From positions 528,326 through 580,128 of the forward strand of contig LSYV01000024.1 in NCBI GenBank assembly GCA_001584585.1: a stretch of DNA of 51,803 nucleotides. Direction: 5' to 3'. Below are positions 10,501 to 23,500 of this stretch, one piece after another. Source of the stretch: Gonium pectorale. Taxonomy: Eukaryota; Chlorophyta; Chlorophyceae; Chlamydomonadales; Volvocaceae. A program made the translations under genes and the position numbers. Position 1 is the first letter of the stretch. Every line of letters starts with the position of its first letter. A model generated the notes under the pieces. It ran no database searches. It was given only the letters and a program-made list of their open reading frames with translations, and was not told the DNA's origin.

Positions 10501-10894
10501 TTGTTCGAGTGCAACTCCAGGCACGGTGTTTCATCTGAAAACCCGAGAACCCGCGCCGTGGCAGTTCCACTTGTCCACTTGCATCATTCGCATGACGACC
10601 CGTCGGCCTCACCTCTTCTCCGCCTTCATGCGGACATAGTCACACTCCTCTGCGCGTTTATCGCCTCTCGTCAGAACACTGTTGCGGCTGCAGCTCGTCC
10701 GCTGGTCTCCCGTCTCGCGACGCACCTGGACTGAGGAAACCCTTCCAAAGGTAGATCCGGGCGTCCGGGTCGAGCGTCACGATCCGCTTGCGGTCTTCTG
10801 CACTGCCTGGGTTGGTAGGTACGCTCCGGGCCAGAATGCACGGAGCAACTGCTAAGACGACCAGGAGAGCCGTTGTGATGTGAAGGCGCGCCAT
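7527..10894 (-). CDS. Prolyl 4-hydroxylase (2OG-Fe(II) oxygenase)
   Basis: Ten exons on the minus strand: 10894-10726, 10649-10613, 10348-10239, 9954-9854, 9650-9647, 9259-9180, 8799-8749, 8436-8379, 8144-8042 and 7635-7527. They give exactly 273 residues. Residues 1-22 form a signal peptide (hydrophobic TALLVVLAV core, cleavage after ILA likely), so the enzyme should enter the ER/secretory pathway. There, family members hydroxylate proline in cell-wall-type glycoproteins. Catalytic features: H139-W-D141 and H222 as iron ligands, and K232 (in HGACPVIRGEK) to bind 2-oxoglutarate. Family blocks also seen: SGVVDS, SDIRTSDGMF, YFFHKEGS, GGNRYATVLMYL, GGETVFPKI and NLAVKPRKGD. W140 and the first base of the D141 codon come from a 4-nt exon. 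Length and motif order match the short plant/algal P4H type. Confidence 0.92.
9647..9650 (-). other. Predicted 4-nt microexon (TGGG) of the prolyl hydroxylase gene
   Basis: On the minus strand a CAG acceptor (9653-9651) is followed by TGGG and then by a consensus GTAAGT donor (9646-9641). Without it, exon 4 (ending ...YDSH in phase 0) cannot join exon 6 of the gene region (AC-TAC-TTC..., which needs one base). With it, the join reads H-W-D-Y-F-F, the conserved family sequence. Frame restoration, splice signals and restored catalytic residues all agree. Confidence 0.8.
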
Positions 10895-11493
10895 AACGGC
10901 AACGGCTGCCTAAACCAACAGCGCTGAGTCGCAGCAACTTGGCCTGTTGCGGCCCTGCTACTAAGCTACGAAGCGTTACGTGCCTTCTCAACGATAAAAT
11001 TCATATAATGTCTGGATGTCGGCGAACAATGTTGACGGGACGGGACTTCACGTAACCTGTACAATACGGCGACCGTCCAGTTCAAAATTGGAGCCTCCAT
11101 TTTTGCCCCAGGCCAGTACGGTTGACACAGCTGATGTTACTGGTCAACTTGGGCTTCTGGAGAGGAATGACAGCTGCAGGCCAACCCCGGCCGTGTGACA
11201 CTCTGGCCGAGTTCGGTACTTGCGTACTCAACATCATAACATGCTTCCAGTGGGTGCAGGTCTCGGGGGGAAACAAACATGGGCGGCGGGTTGTTGCACA
11301 CGCGTGCCTCCATGTTCATTCACACACCCGCCTCGACGTGCACAACGGACCGGAAGAAAGCCGACCAGGGCCACTTTGTCTTTGGCAACCAGGTAAGACA
11401 GCGCCGCATCCGCCGTCATCCGCTCTCCTCCACCCGCCACCTAAAGGACCAACCAGGCTACCAGGGATGCAGGCCCCCGGCTCCCCCCCCCCT
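10895..11493. other. Interval between the prolyl hydroxylase start and the snurportin stop
   Basis: It should hold the hydroxylase promoter and the snurportin 3' UTR, both genes being on the minus strand. A plus-strand stretch 11279-11389 reads as a possible exon ending at a GTAAGA donor, but nothing joins it. No other feature is supported. Confidence 0.4.
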
Positions 11494-14400
11494 TCACGTC
11501 GCCGACACCACCGCCAGTCCCACGCGCGTCGCCACCCCCGCCGCCTCCTCCACGGCCACCGCCTCCGCCAGCGCCTCCGCCGTCAGCGGCGCGGTGCGGG
11601 CCATCCGCTGGAAGAGGATCTTGGAGAACGCGTCCGCGCGGCCGCGCCGCTGCTGCCCGGGCCCCTCGTAATGAAGGTCAGCGCCCGCGGGGCGCCCCTC
11701 GTGGAACGTGATGCCACCCTGCCGAGAAGGGGCAGCCACCGCACACACAACACCCACGCAAAACCGTTACAGCGTATGCGAGGGGCCGGGGGCGACATGG
11801 GGTTACGGCGTTGCGCAACGTCCCCGCACCCGCACGCGCTTTGGCTGCCACAGCGCACGCGCAACACCCACCTCCCCCCCCGGAGAAGCTAGGTAAGCAT
11901 ATGTAGAGAGAGCGTGAGCATGTCCGTGGCAGGCGCAGCGTCTGTCCCAGCCCAGGTGCTCTGCACGCACACCCATCCCAGCCCCCGTCCCCGTCTCCGT
12001 CGTGGCTCCCCGAACCGCCCCCGCTCCCGCTCGCCGCACCGCACCGCACCTGGCGGATGGAGAAGCGCAGCAGGCGCCCCGGCCACAGCTTGTCCCCCAT
12101 GGCCGCCACAAAGGCCTCCGGCAGGCGGCCCAGCACCACCGGCGGCTCGTCTTCTGTCGCGACGGTGCGGTCGGCGCGGTACGACAGTACGACGAGCTGC
12201 CATACAGCAGGGGCGGGGGGGGGCCGGACACATGCGCCGTCGGCGACAGGGGCAGCGCGGGCGGCCAGCAGGGAAGTTGGGGTTGGGCGGCGAGCGCGAA
12301 AAGGGCCCTTATCCTGATCGCGGGAGCCGCACGTGGACGAGACACGACGACACGATGCCTTCTCAGCGATGGGCCATGCGAGGAGGGCTCACCGAAATGC
12401 ACCGGTGTCCTCACCCTAACCGACGCAGAGCCCCTGCCTCGTGCCCCAGCCTCGTACCGCCCTAGCCCCCACCCGCCGCACCTGGTGTTCCAGGGGAATG
12501 CCCTTGGCGTCCGTGTCGATGAGGTACCTGTTGCACACGAGGAGGGGTTTTGGCGGCACAAGGCGGCCAACAGCGAGGACGGTGACTGACACGCATGAGC
12601 TGCGGCGGGAGACGGCAACGATGCGTCGTGCCACCCGAGAACACTGAAGGAGGGCTGCAGCGCTTCTCTGGCCAGCGCGAAAAGCCACAACACCGCAGGT
12701 GCAGGACTCGCCTCGCAGCAAAGGAGGAGCGCTCAGAGAGAGCACACGCGCGAGGGCAGCATCCCCCGAAATCCCCGAAATCGTTTCCCACCCGCACCCC
12801 TCACCACGCCCACCTGCTGCAGCCAGCGTCCTTCCACAGCAGCGCGAGCGGCGTGGGCGCCGGACCAGGGGCGTAGTGCCCCTGCCGGTGGCGAAAGTAC
12901 AGCCCGTCCCGGACAAAGTCGCCGGCTGGGCTGCTCCCCGGCCCGAGGCCCGGGCCCGCCGGGTCGGCAGCCGCCGACGGCAGCGGCGGCAGGGGAGCGC
13001 CGCCGCCGCCGCCACACTGTGCGGCGGCAGTGGCGGCGCTGGCGATGGCCTGGTAGGAGGCGGTCGCGGGCGGCGGACGGCCGTCTCCGTAGGCCTGTCG
13101 CAGCCCCTGGGAGGAGCAGGGGTACACCGGGAGCGGGAGGATCCTGCACCCGAGGGGAGGGGGCGAGATGGGGCGAGGGGGCGGGATTGAGGGAGTGGGC
13201 GAAATGGGGCGAGGGGGCAGCAATTAACAGCGTATGAGCGAGGCCTGGTGGCGTAACTGGAGGTTCAGGCCGGCCCGTGGTGGTGGTCTGGTGCTTTCCT
13301 TCTAGGGCGTGTGTTAGGGAGCGCGCGGCGTGGGATGTCCGCACGCCCCAGGTGCCCGTGCTGGCAATGCGCCGGTCACGGCTTGCGGGAACATGCGCAA
13401 GTCAGCGCGGCTTGGTGTTGGTTTTCCAAAACCAACCCGCGCTGGCCCTCTGGAGCCAGCCTCGCTTCCATCTTGCAGACAGCAGGTTGACGAATGAGCG
13501 GGCGCACCTGTAGCCCGCAGGAGGCGCCTCGCGCCGCGGCTGCGACGTCACCTCGCCGCCGCCGCCGTCGCCCATGTCGACATCGCCGTCAGCAGCGCCG
13601 CCGCTGCCTCTGGCGCCGCCGCCGCGCCCTCCCTGCCGCCCCCGCCGGCCCCGCCCCCGCCCCCTCGACCCGCCGCCAGGCGTCGCCTGCGCCGTCCCAG
13701 AAGACGTATCCACCGACATCCCTTCCCCGTCCCGTCGGATTCGAGCGACGGCGAGGGGGCGGGCGAGGCAGGAGCCGCCGCCGCAGCCCGGCGATCCGCC
13801 GCCGCCGTCGCGGGCACGGACCCGTGGGTCGTCGCCGCCACCGCCGCTGGCGGCGCCGCCAGTGGCCCCAGCAGCTCCTCCTCCGCCAGCTTGCTCGTCA
13901 GCCAGTAGAGCCGGAACTCGGTCCCGCAGTCGTACAGAGCATAGCCCCGCCAGCACAGCAGGTCCTGTAGGAATGACCAGTGGGCCGGGCAGTCGGCGGT
14001 TTACACTGGTTAGGATGGTGATGACGAGGAGTGTATGGGAAACGGTGTGGGGCACGTGGCGCATGGCGTCACGAAGTTTGTAAGTAATCCCACATGTAAA
14101 GCCTACCCTCCGCGACACTGTTCATGCAACGACCACAGCCGCGGACCGACAACAATCGCTACGGAGTCTGGCAACGTGCGCAGGAGCTTGTGGTCAACCT
14201 TTCCGACCTTTCCAAGAGAGATCAGGCGTGTCGCCTGGCTAGTGAAGTGTGCAGAGCCCCGCCCACCTGAATGTAGTAGGTGTTGTCCGCGGGGTGGAAG
14301 ATGCAGTCCAGGAGGCAGTAGTCGCCCGCCGCCACGGCCGCCGCCACCGCGCCGCCGCCGCCCGAGCTCGCCGGCGAGCCGCCCGGCAGCGGCGACTGCC

Positions 14401-16429
14401 AGCGGTGCAGCGGCGCTCCGTTGCGCAGCCAGCTGGTGGTGGTGCCTCTGCCCGGGCGGAGGGAGGGAGGTGTGGGGGCGGGGGTAGGTGCGGGATGCGC
14501 CAAGAGGTGTCGGACGGAGGGAGGTGTGCGAGGCGTGACGAGGTGTGGGAGGGAGGGAGTTTGAAAGAAACAGGCTTTGATAGGACTGGATGCAGGAGGG
14601 AGGTGTGGGAGGCGTGAAGAGGTGTCGGAGGGAGGTAGGAAGGTGAATGCGGCTTGAAGAGGTGTGGGAGGGAGGTGAAGGCGGCGTGACGAGGTGTGGG
14701 AGGGGACGCGGGGGCGGGTGCAGCGTCCGCAAGTCAAAGGTTACCGACAGGTTACTGAGCGCGGCACTGGAGCGGGGGGGGTCACGGTTGCGGTGTGGTG
14801 GTTGAGAGACTGACGCCCACCGGGTGCAGCGATGCCGGGTGGGGCAGGTGACGGCGGGAGGGATCGAGCGCCCGCAGAGGCCTCGCACACAAGCAGTACA
14901 CAAGAGCCCGGCGCGGAAGCTACGGGTTCGCAGCGGGGCCCGGCACCAACAACGGCCCCTCTCTGGGGGAGCCTGTAATCGAATCTGTACACACACAATC
15001 GGCGCAGCCCCCAGGGAGCCAAACAGGGGATGGCGGAGCCGTGCGGCAAGGCACGGAGCCGGGATGGGGGCTGCCCGCTTTGGGAGCAAAACCGCGGGTC
15101 CGCCACGCGAGGCCAGGCGGCTCGAACGGTGGCGTGCGTGGTGCGGCGGCGTACCCAAGCACGTGCGCCAGCGGGCTGCAGTTTGAGCTCTAGCAGCACC
15201 CAAGGCGCGACTGCTGGGTCCAAACGCGGGGGGGGGGGCGAGCGGGCCGTGAGAGGCGGCTCACCTGGAGGTGACCACCAGGCAGCGCATGCCCTCGGGC
15301 CGCGGCATCACCAGCCTGCGGGCGCGGCCGCGGGGGGTGGACGGGGCGGGGACATCGGGGGCCGTAAATAGGCGGGACAGGGGCACGAAGCGCGGCCGCC
15401 TGCAGTCGGCAGGCCGTGAACCGCGCCGCCGCGCCGCCGCGCCGCCGCGACTCCTGCAGTGGCGGTGGCGCCGTAGGAGTATCCGGCCGTGGCGTGGGTC
15501 GAGAGCCCTGGAGCGCACAGCGGCCCCAGGGGCCCGGTGGTGTCCGGGAGGACCGCTCCCGCAGCCGACAGGCCGTGATAACCCGACAAGTGCCGGCGGG
15601 CATCCGGCCATCCCACCACGGCCCTGGCCGCTGTGAGCTACAGGGCCGTGGCGTCAAGCCGCGGCTCCATCGGGCCACCCCGCCACGGCCACGGCCCGGG
15701 CCAGACATCACGTCACGTTACAGCAGCAGCAGCCAGCCGCCTGCCAGCCAGCGCCTGGGAGGGCGCGAACGCCACCGCGCGCACCAGCTGCTGGCGAGGT
15801 CTTGAGGCACGTCCGTCATCCATTCCGGTTGCATGAGCTCGTTGCCGTACTGCAGGCCGTACGCCCGTACGCCACCGCCGCCGTCAGGTGCTCCGTGCCG
15901 CTGCCGCCGGTGCTGCTGCTGCTGCCGGCCCGCCTGGGCGTGGGCTCCCCCGCGGCCCCCGCGGCCGCTGCGGACGCTGCCGGAGTCGTAGGAGGTCGAG
16001 GGTTCCATTTCTGCATCGACCGTGGGCGCACCCGCCGCGTCCGCCGCGGCCATCCCGTCCTCACGCAATTCTTCGCCGGCATCCTCCTGTCGGCAGTGAG
16101 ATGCCACGAGAGGAGGCACTCAGTGCCGGCCGCCAGGTGCTGAGGCCCGTAACGGCGCGCGAGAGCGTCGATCGAAAGACCGTCAACCATGGCGAGGAAC
16201 GCGGGATGCCTCCGACAAAGCAGGACGACGACCATATCGATCGATGCGAGCCGATAGTCGTGGTGCGTACCTGATCGAGCGCCAGCGTCCGAGCGCGGTT
16301 TGTGCTCTGGAGCCGCGCGAGCTTTTGCCGCTGTAGCGCATCAAGTCGGCGTCTCTCCTGGTACTTTTGGTATGGATTTACGGGACCCTTGAGCGGCCGT
16401 GCGGGCCCGCCTGTGGCATCTGACTCCAT
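11494..16429 (-). CDS. SNUPN: Snurportin-1 (m3G-cap snRNP import adaptor)
   Basis: Ten exons: 16429-16271, 16086-15785, 15315-15265, 14447-14267, 13964-13842, 13686-13508, 13143-12814, 12527-12482, 12196-12050 and 11718-11494. They give 580 residues in frame. The N-terminus (QKYQERRRLDALQRQKLARL...NRARTLALD) resembles the importin-beta-binding helix of snurportin. The cap-binding core follows: LMQPEWMTDVPQDLASSW, RCLVVTSR, DYCLLDCIFHPADNTYYIQ, DLLCWRGYALYDCGTEFRLYW and GLYFRHRQGHYAPGPAPTPL. Snurportin binds the trimethylguanosine cap of spliceosomal snRNPs in the cytoplasm and carries them into the nucleus with importin-beta. The protein is longer than the roughly 360-residue animal form. The extra length is an acidic/Gln-rich linker after the IBB and an RG-rich insert (exon 13686-13508). 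The intron 13841-13687 was inferred from a frame change and is the weakest join. Confidence 0.9.
13404..13443. repeat. Two-part hairpin in a snurportin intron
   Basis: AGCGCGG (13404-13410) pairs with CCGCGCT (13437-13443). GTTGGTTTT (13417-13425) pairs with AAAACCAAC (13428-13436). A 6-nt bulge lies on the left arm and the loop is only 2 nt. Confidence 0.65.
14504..14705. repeat. Degenerate minisatellite in a snurportin intron
   Basis: Repeated GAGGTGTGGGAGGGAGG-type units are joined by GGCGTGACGAG or GGCGTGAAGAG. It lies in the intron between the exons at 15265 and 14447. Confidence 0.65.
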
Positions 16430-17593
16430 CGCGCCGCCCAGGCCTGGCTAGCCTAATAAAGGGAATTAGCACACCTAAATACGGATATGGACTTAACAGC
16501 TCCTGTCTGTGCATTCTCTGCTGGGCGAGCGGCCGTAACGGTCAACCGCCCGCCGGCTGCCCTGGTACGACACAGTCGACTCGCCGTGCCTGTTTCGCTC
16601 CACCTGTCGCCCCCTTACTGTACATTGGCCCATAAGCTTCGCACCAGAGAGGCACTTTGCTTGTCGCTTGATGTGCATGCTACGGTTTGGCACGACAGGG
16701 TCCAAACCATACCCTGCAGGACTCCCAATACATGCCCGGCCAGCCGATGTGCAGCTGCCGCTCGCGCTCTGACCAGACGCCCTGCAGCTCCGCCTCTTTC
16801 CAGGCTGCTCCGAAGCCTGCCACGCTCGCGTCCGTGAAGACCACTGTGCCGTTCGAACTCCCCCCCCCTCCCTAGTTGCAGGTCGACCACGGCGCGGCGC
16901 TTGACCGAAATCGTACGGCAAGTGGGGGAGCAGGCTCCCCTAAGCAGGGAAATTTGAGAAAGTTTGACCGCCTTTAGGCAAGAAAGCAGCAGGCTACGGA
17001 GTACGGACTGCCAATGCGCATGGGAAGCAAGCACATGCGTTTGGGCCCAGGGTGTGGCCGGTGGGTCTTTGTGCTTACGGCGTGCACACGGGCGTGCAAG
17101 AGAAGCACAGGAGGAAGGTGAGCAGTGGTGCTCAATGGTGGGGCCTTTTCAGGCGTGGGAATCAGATATAGGTAACGACGGCCTCAGGGCACGAAGCCCC
17201 AGCGCGCGGCGCCGTGAGAGAGGCCGCACGGCTGGCCCCGTGCGTGACTGGCTTCCAACCCCCGACCTGCATCGCGTAGATCGCGTGCAACACCTATCCG
17301 CTATCCCGGACGCCATTCCTTCCAGCCCCATGAAGCAAATTAGTAACAGACCGCAGGCAAGGCACCATCGCCTCCAGTGGGCCACGGGCCCACGGCTAAC
17401 GATTCTGTTCCATGGCGGTTAATCAACCACTGCTGGATGCCGTTCACTGCCAGGTTCCAGTAGGAATTTCTTGTAGGTGTTCACTTGACCTAGCACATTG
17501 GGTTGCTGCCATTAGACACGCGGGCATCGCAGCTACCTGACGTCCAGTTCGCCCGAGGCGTCACTAAAACTTGACGATATACAGAAGGCCGCC
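16430..17593. other. Divergent intergenic region, snurportin/P450
   Basis: Start codons of the two genes lie at 16429 (-) and 17594 (+), so this 1.2-kb stretch should hold both promoters. I see no convincing exon, TATA box or repeat in it. Confidence 0.5.
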
Positions 17594-20500
17594 ATGCTTC
17601 TGGAGGTTGTGTCGGGATGCTTGCTTGTCCTGGCGCTGCCAGTGGTAAGTGGGGGACGGGGGTGAGAGCGAGGCACATGCTTACGCTCCTCAAGCTTCCC
17701 TCGCTGACGCCTCCTCCGCCCGCCATGCAGATCATCACGCTCCTACAGGAGGTGGTCACGCGCTGGCGGTACCGACACATACCCGGTAGGGTTGTGGCAG
17801 TTTCCTCATGCCAACCCCCGTTCCTACTCCGTCACTACTTCTGGTGAACCAAACCGACATCAAGCAAACCTGGATGTCAAACCTTCATCTCACATGCGCA
17901 TCTCTTCGCCCGCCTTTCCCCGTGGTCCTGACCTCGCCATATCCGAACACCACATGGCGGGGCCCACCCCGCCCTCCCACACATTCCGTACCCTTCCCGC
18001 CAGGACCTCGTCCGCGATGGCTGACCGGTAACATCAACGACATCATTAAAGGCGGCCTCATCAACTGTACGAACGGCTGGATCCAGCAGTACGGCCCCGT
18101 GATCAGGTTCCGCCTCATGGGCCGCGTGTTTGTGATGATCTCCGACCCAGATGCAGCCAGGTGAGTGTGTAGTGCACGTGTGTGTGCGCGTGTGTGTATG
18201 GGGGGTGGACAAGCGGGGGGCCAGTGGGTTTGGAAGGCATTCTCAGTAGAGAAACCCTGGGGCGCCTTGTATTTGGGGGAGACAAGCCGGGGAAGGGGCA
18301 CATACAGATGGGGAATGGGTCACAAGACGCGGCGCCGAAACACAGCGGGGGTGAGCAAGCCGCTGTGTAGGGGAGGGGAGGGGTGGTGGGTGGCGGGTGA
18401 GTGAGCACGAGCAGCGTGGGGTTGAGGCAGGGCCTTGGTGACTGGGTGCATACGGTAGCGGCAGCGGCGGCCATGCGTATCGCCGTTACACTCTGGGCCG
18501 AGGACTGGGGCGCGGGTTTTAAGGCACGCGGGGTCCCTGACACTCGGGGTCGCTGCGACACACAAGGCCGCGGTTCGGGACCTGGGGTTATGCGACCAGC
18601 GCGTGCCCGCCCTCCTGCCCGCCATCCTCCCAGCCCCCTCTACCCAACGGGCGGACAGATGCTGCTGGCTCCCCCGCCCGTTGAGAGAAATCCCCACCCT
18701 TTTCCTCAAGACCCCCGTCCCCCCTCCCGCCCCCCCCCGCAGGTCGGTCCTCACCAAGCTGACCAACCACGCCCAGCTGGCCAACCCCAACATGCACCTC
18801 ATGACCGGCAACCTGCGCGCCATGGACCGCTTCGGCCTGCTCATGGCAAAGTGAGGGGGACCTCCCGGGGTGGGGGTGGTGGGAGGGGACGTCGGGGAGC
18901 AGAGTCAGGCAGGGCGGGAGCCTGTGCGAACAAATCGCCGTACCGCACACGTGTGTGGACCGCACGGTGCGTCACAGTTTCCGGCTGGCGGGAAGTGCGA
19001 AACAGTGAGGGGTACCCGGGGGAGGGGCGGGACCCGGTGGGGGGGGCNCGGCGGGACCCGGGGGGGGGGACCGGGGGCCGGGTTGGTGGTGTTGGGGAGC
19101 AGGGTCAGGCAGGGCGGGAGCCGGTGATCCAAGTGAGAATGACCGACACGTGGGGCTGTGTGCGGCAGGCCGGGGGGCGGTGCTTAGGTATGCATCAGGC
19201 CTGGGGCTGCGGGTCCTGGGGCGAGGGTGGGGTGGGATGGCAGCGACGCAGCCCCGCCAGATGCCGGCCCTGTGAGGGCGGTCGCAGCCATCGCAGCACC
19301 CTTCCCCCAACCAAATCATGGACTCACACGATCGCCCCCCCCTCCCCGCCCATCACGCTAAGACCTCCACACGCTGGTATACCTGGTATGCGATTCGGTG
19401 CCCGCGACGCTCACCCCCGGCCCGCGACGCTCACCACACCGCCTACCCACCCCCGGCGCCCCTTCCCGCTGCCGCAGGGATGACTACTGGCGCTCGCTGC
19501 GCACCGCCTGGCAGCCCGCCTTCGCGCCGCCCAGGTGAGGGAGGTACGGGAGGTACGGGCACGGGTGCAGCAGGTCGCGCCGCCCAGGTGAGCCCGCGCC
19601 CGCGCCCGCGCGCCCGGGGGGTGTGCCGGCATGGAGCCGATGCACTGCCCGCGCGCTGTCGCTTCGCTCTGCAGTTGTGGCCAGTGGGGCGGTGCACCAC
19701 GCACAGCTCGCTTCGCCCAATAGGCCTGTCTGGTGCCTGTCTGCCGTCTTGAATCTCAGTTCTGGTACCAGGGTCTGGTGCCTGTCTGGTGCCTGTCTGA
19801 AGCATCAGCAGCAGCAGCGATGGTCAAGCGCGCGGCGACAAGACACGGGTAGCAATGATCACACTCATGTGTTGGTACGGTACAGACGGCTACGGGTACG
19901 AGTACGGGTACGGCAACTTGCGCTGGCTGTGCACAGCACTGTGTACGACATGCGTTGGCGTCTGCGCGCGGCGATGGCAGGGATGGGGCTCTCGTGCTCA
20001 TTGCCCTCGGCCCGTCGGCGGGCTTGGGCCTCCCGGTAAAGCGCCGCGCCTCCACACCCCACACAACCACAAAAACCGTGCCTTCCCCACCGTCCCGTCC
20101 GTGCCCCCGCGTTGGGCCGACCCGGGGACAGGCGTGTGTCCCAAGCTTTCCCTGGTGAGGCGCGCTTTGTACCTTTCCTATCCTGCCCCTCCCCCTCCCC
20201 CTCCGCCTCCGCCCCCTCGAAGCCTGCGCGGCTACCAGGCCCTGATGGACGCGGAGGCCCGCTCGCTGGTGGCCCGGCTGGAGGCGCGCATCGCGGCGGC
20301 GGAGGCCCAAGCGGCGGAGGCGGCCCAGGCGGCGGAGGCCGAGGCCCAGGCGGCGGCCGGGCGGGAGGGCCTGGCGGTGGAGGTGCATGGGGAGATGTCG
20401 CGGCTCACGCTGGCGGTGGTGGGCACGGCGGCGTACGGGTGAGTCCCCGTCCCTGGATTGGGGTGGGGTGGGGCCGTGTGGGGCGTTGGGGATGGAATAT

Positions 20501-23500
20501 GGCAGGGAGTTATGCTCGTCGCGGGTACTGGGTATCCCTTCCCCCACGCCCTTTCCCCCGTCCGCAGGCTTCTCGTCTGACAAATCCAACTCCCGCGCAG
20601 CTTGCCCCAAAATAGACTGATTGCCCCACCCTGCCCCGAAAACCCCCGCGGGCTGCAGAGTGGACTTCAACTCCCCAGAGTACGGCGGAAGCGGCGTCGC
20701 CGCCCTCTCCCCCACTACCTCCTCCGCCCCCGCCTCCGCCCCCGCCTCCTCCCCTTCCGGCGAGCTGTCCCTGGTGGCCGCGTGCAACGACTGGTTCCGC
20801 ACAATGTCCCCGGCGCAGCGCTCCAAGTGGGCCATCGCCACCGCCTTCCCCGTAGCGCTGCCGCTGCTGCGACACGTGGCGTGCGCGCTGGCGGACGGGC
20901 CGCTGGCGATGCACATCCGGGTGGGGCGGGGATGGTGGACCGGATGGGGGTGGGGAAGGGGTCGGCTGCCTAAGCGGATTGAAAAGGCTATTCCGGGGCA
21001 CAATCCGGCGTCATAGATGCGGCACCCCCCACCGCCATCTGGGTGCCTTGATGGCTCGGCCGAGGAGTGGCGGGGGGGGGAGTGCGGGGGTCGTGCATCG
21101 GGCGTGCGGGCGCGTGAGCGGACCGTGCGATGGCTGCGCTCGTGCTGCGTGCGGCGGGGGCATGCAGTCTTTAGTCTCTTTGAGTACGAGCTGGCGTCAC
21201 GTGCACCATCACCGCCACTATTCCTTTTTGTTCCCACCCTCCCGCACCATTAACGCCTTGTGTAACACTCGCCCCCCTCCCTGGACGGCCCCAGGCCCGC
21301 CGGATGCTGTCCAAGACCTCCATCCGGCTCATGGACGACTGGCGTGCCCGCCATGCCACCGGCAACGGTAACGGCGCAACGACCAACGGATCTGCGCCCG
21401 CCGCAAATGGGACTGCGGCGGCCAATGGTGGGGCAGCCAACGGCGGCGGCCCGGCGGTCCGCGCGGCCGGCGGCGGCGTGGCGCCGGGCAGCTTCCTGGG
21501 GCTCATGCTGGCGGCGCGCGACAAGAGCAGCGGCGGGCGGGCGCTGAGCGACGCGGAGGTGGGGCTGCGACAGGGGGCTGTGGCATTGGGCTGCGGCAGT
21601 GGGTCGCGGCAGTGGGTTGTGGCGGTGGGCTGCGGCAACGCGAGCCGCTCCCTTGACTACTTCTTAAACTGCATCGCTCCCTCGTTGGCGCCTGGCTCCT
21701 ACGTCCCGGATCTCTTCTGTCTTCCTGCCCTGCCCATGGGACAAACGCTGCTGGCGCCCAGTTTGTCGGTAATCATACCCTTCCTCTTCCCCCCATCCCC
21801 CAAACCCCCCCTCGGCGCAGATCGAGGCGCAGGTGCAGACGTTCCTGCTGGCCGGCTTCGAGACCACCGCCAACGCACTCACCTTCGCCGTGTACCTGCT
21901 GGCCCTACACCCCGACAAGGTGCGTTGGTGGGAAGGGAAGGGGTGGGAGGGGAAGGAGTGGGGGGCCCGTAGGCCGCCGGGTTAGCAACCACACTCCCAC
22001 CCCCCTCCTACCCCCTCCCTCTATTGAGAATGCCTTCCAATCCCACTACCCCTTCCCACCCATCCCCACCCCTGTCACCGCCTCGTCATCCTCCCCCGCC
22101 TGCCCCTCCACCCCATCCTTCCACGCACCCACTTACTCGCTCCCGCGGGCCTGAGCTCTCCCACCGTGACACCAGACGATCTGAGGAGCAAAAGCGCCGT
22201 TTGCCGAGCTGCTGCTGCTGCTGCTGCGTACTATTGCATGCGCAGTAGGGGCACGGTCCGCTCCCGGGCGCCCCCTGCCCGGGCGCCCCACCACCACAAC
22301 CCGGGACGGCTTGGCCGCCGGACGGGCGAGATGAGTGTTCCCGCCGGACGGGCAAATGCTGAAGTCTGTAATGCGACAGCCCTTATAACCTGTAACCAAA
22401 CCCTCCTTCTGACCGTCCCGCATCGCCCCCGTGCGCACAGGCTGCGTGCCTGGTGGCCGAGCTGGATCGGCACCTGCCGCCCCACCGACCCGCCGGGTCG
22501 GCCGACGGATCCGGACTCGACGCGGCGGATGAGCTGACCATGGAGACGCTGGACAAGGTGCGCTGTGCGGTCCCACCTTCGCATTGCCCCATTGGTGCCA
22601 AGCAGTGATGACATGGAGTCGCAGCCCGGCGCCGTGCCGACCGGTGCGCGTCCGCCCGGATCCCGCGTCCGCCCAGTTCCCCGACTCGCTCGCCTCCCCC
22701 CCGTTATTGCCCGCGCCTGTCCCTCCCTTCTCGCCGCCCACTCATTGCGACCCGTTTCCCACCTCCTCTCTCCCGTCCCCCCCCCCCACCTCTCTACTCT
22801 CCGCATCGGCAGTTGGTGTACACAGAGGCGGTGATCAACGAGGCCATGCGGCTGTTCCCGCCCGCGCACGGCACCACCCGCATCAATGAAAAGCCCATGC
22901 AGGTGCGCGCGGCGGGGTGTGGAGGGTGTGTTTGGTGGGGAGGAGGGGGGTAATGGGGGGGCCGGCCCGCATCCCTGGCCTGCGTGGTGCGGATGTGGGC
23001 GGATGCGGGGGCGGGGGGGGGAGGGATGGGCGGTGGGTTGCACCGACGGTTTGAGACGCGATTGCCAACTGAGGTTTGCTTGGGTTGTGTCCATGGCGTG
23101 GAGGCGACGCGTGTTTTGGGGGGGGGGCATGTGTTTCGGTGAGAAGGAAGGGGGGAGGGGGGTTACAGCGGCAGAAGCGCGCAGGGCTGCCTGTCCTCCA
23201 GTGGCGTATATTCCCGCTCCCCTCTGCACCTTGGGTCGTGTGCAGTGGTTGGTCGACTGTGCTTCACACTGCCGAGGCCGCTTCATGCCCGCCCCCGCCC
23301 TGCCTCCGCCTCCGCTTCATACGTTCACTGCCGTTCACGTTTGGCGCCTGCCGCTGCGCTCCGCTGCCGTACACAGATCCTCGGGTACGACATCCCGGCC
23401 GGCAGCACCCTGTGGATCCCCATCGCGCACCTGCACAAAAAGGACTCGCTGTGGGCCGAGCCCGAGGTGAGCGGGGGGTGAGGAGGCGTTTGCGAGGGAA

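Noticed and set aside
11279..11389. Plus-strand exon-like stretch (ATG ... DQGHFVFGNQ|GTAAGA) upstream of the snurportin stop
   Set aside because: The donor is good, but no following exon joins in frame before the well-supported minus-strand snurportin exons begin at 11494.
21165..21235. Possible further copy of repeat C in a P450 intron
   Set aside because: Only a few scattered words match (GTACGAGCTGGCGTCA); the similarity is not clearly above chance.
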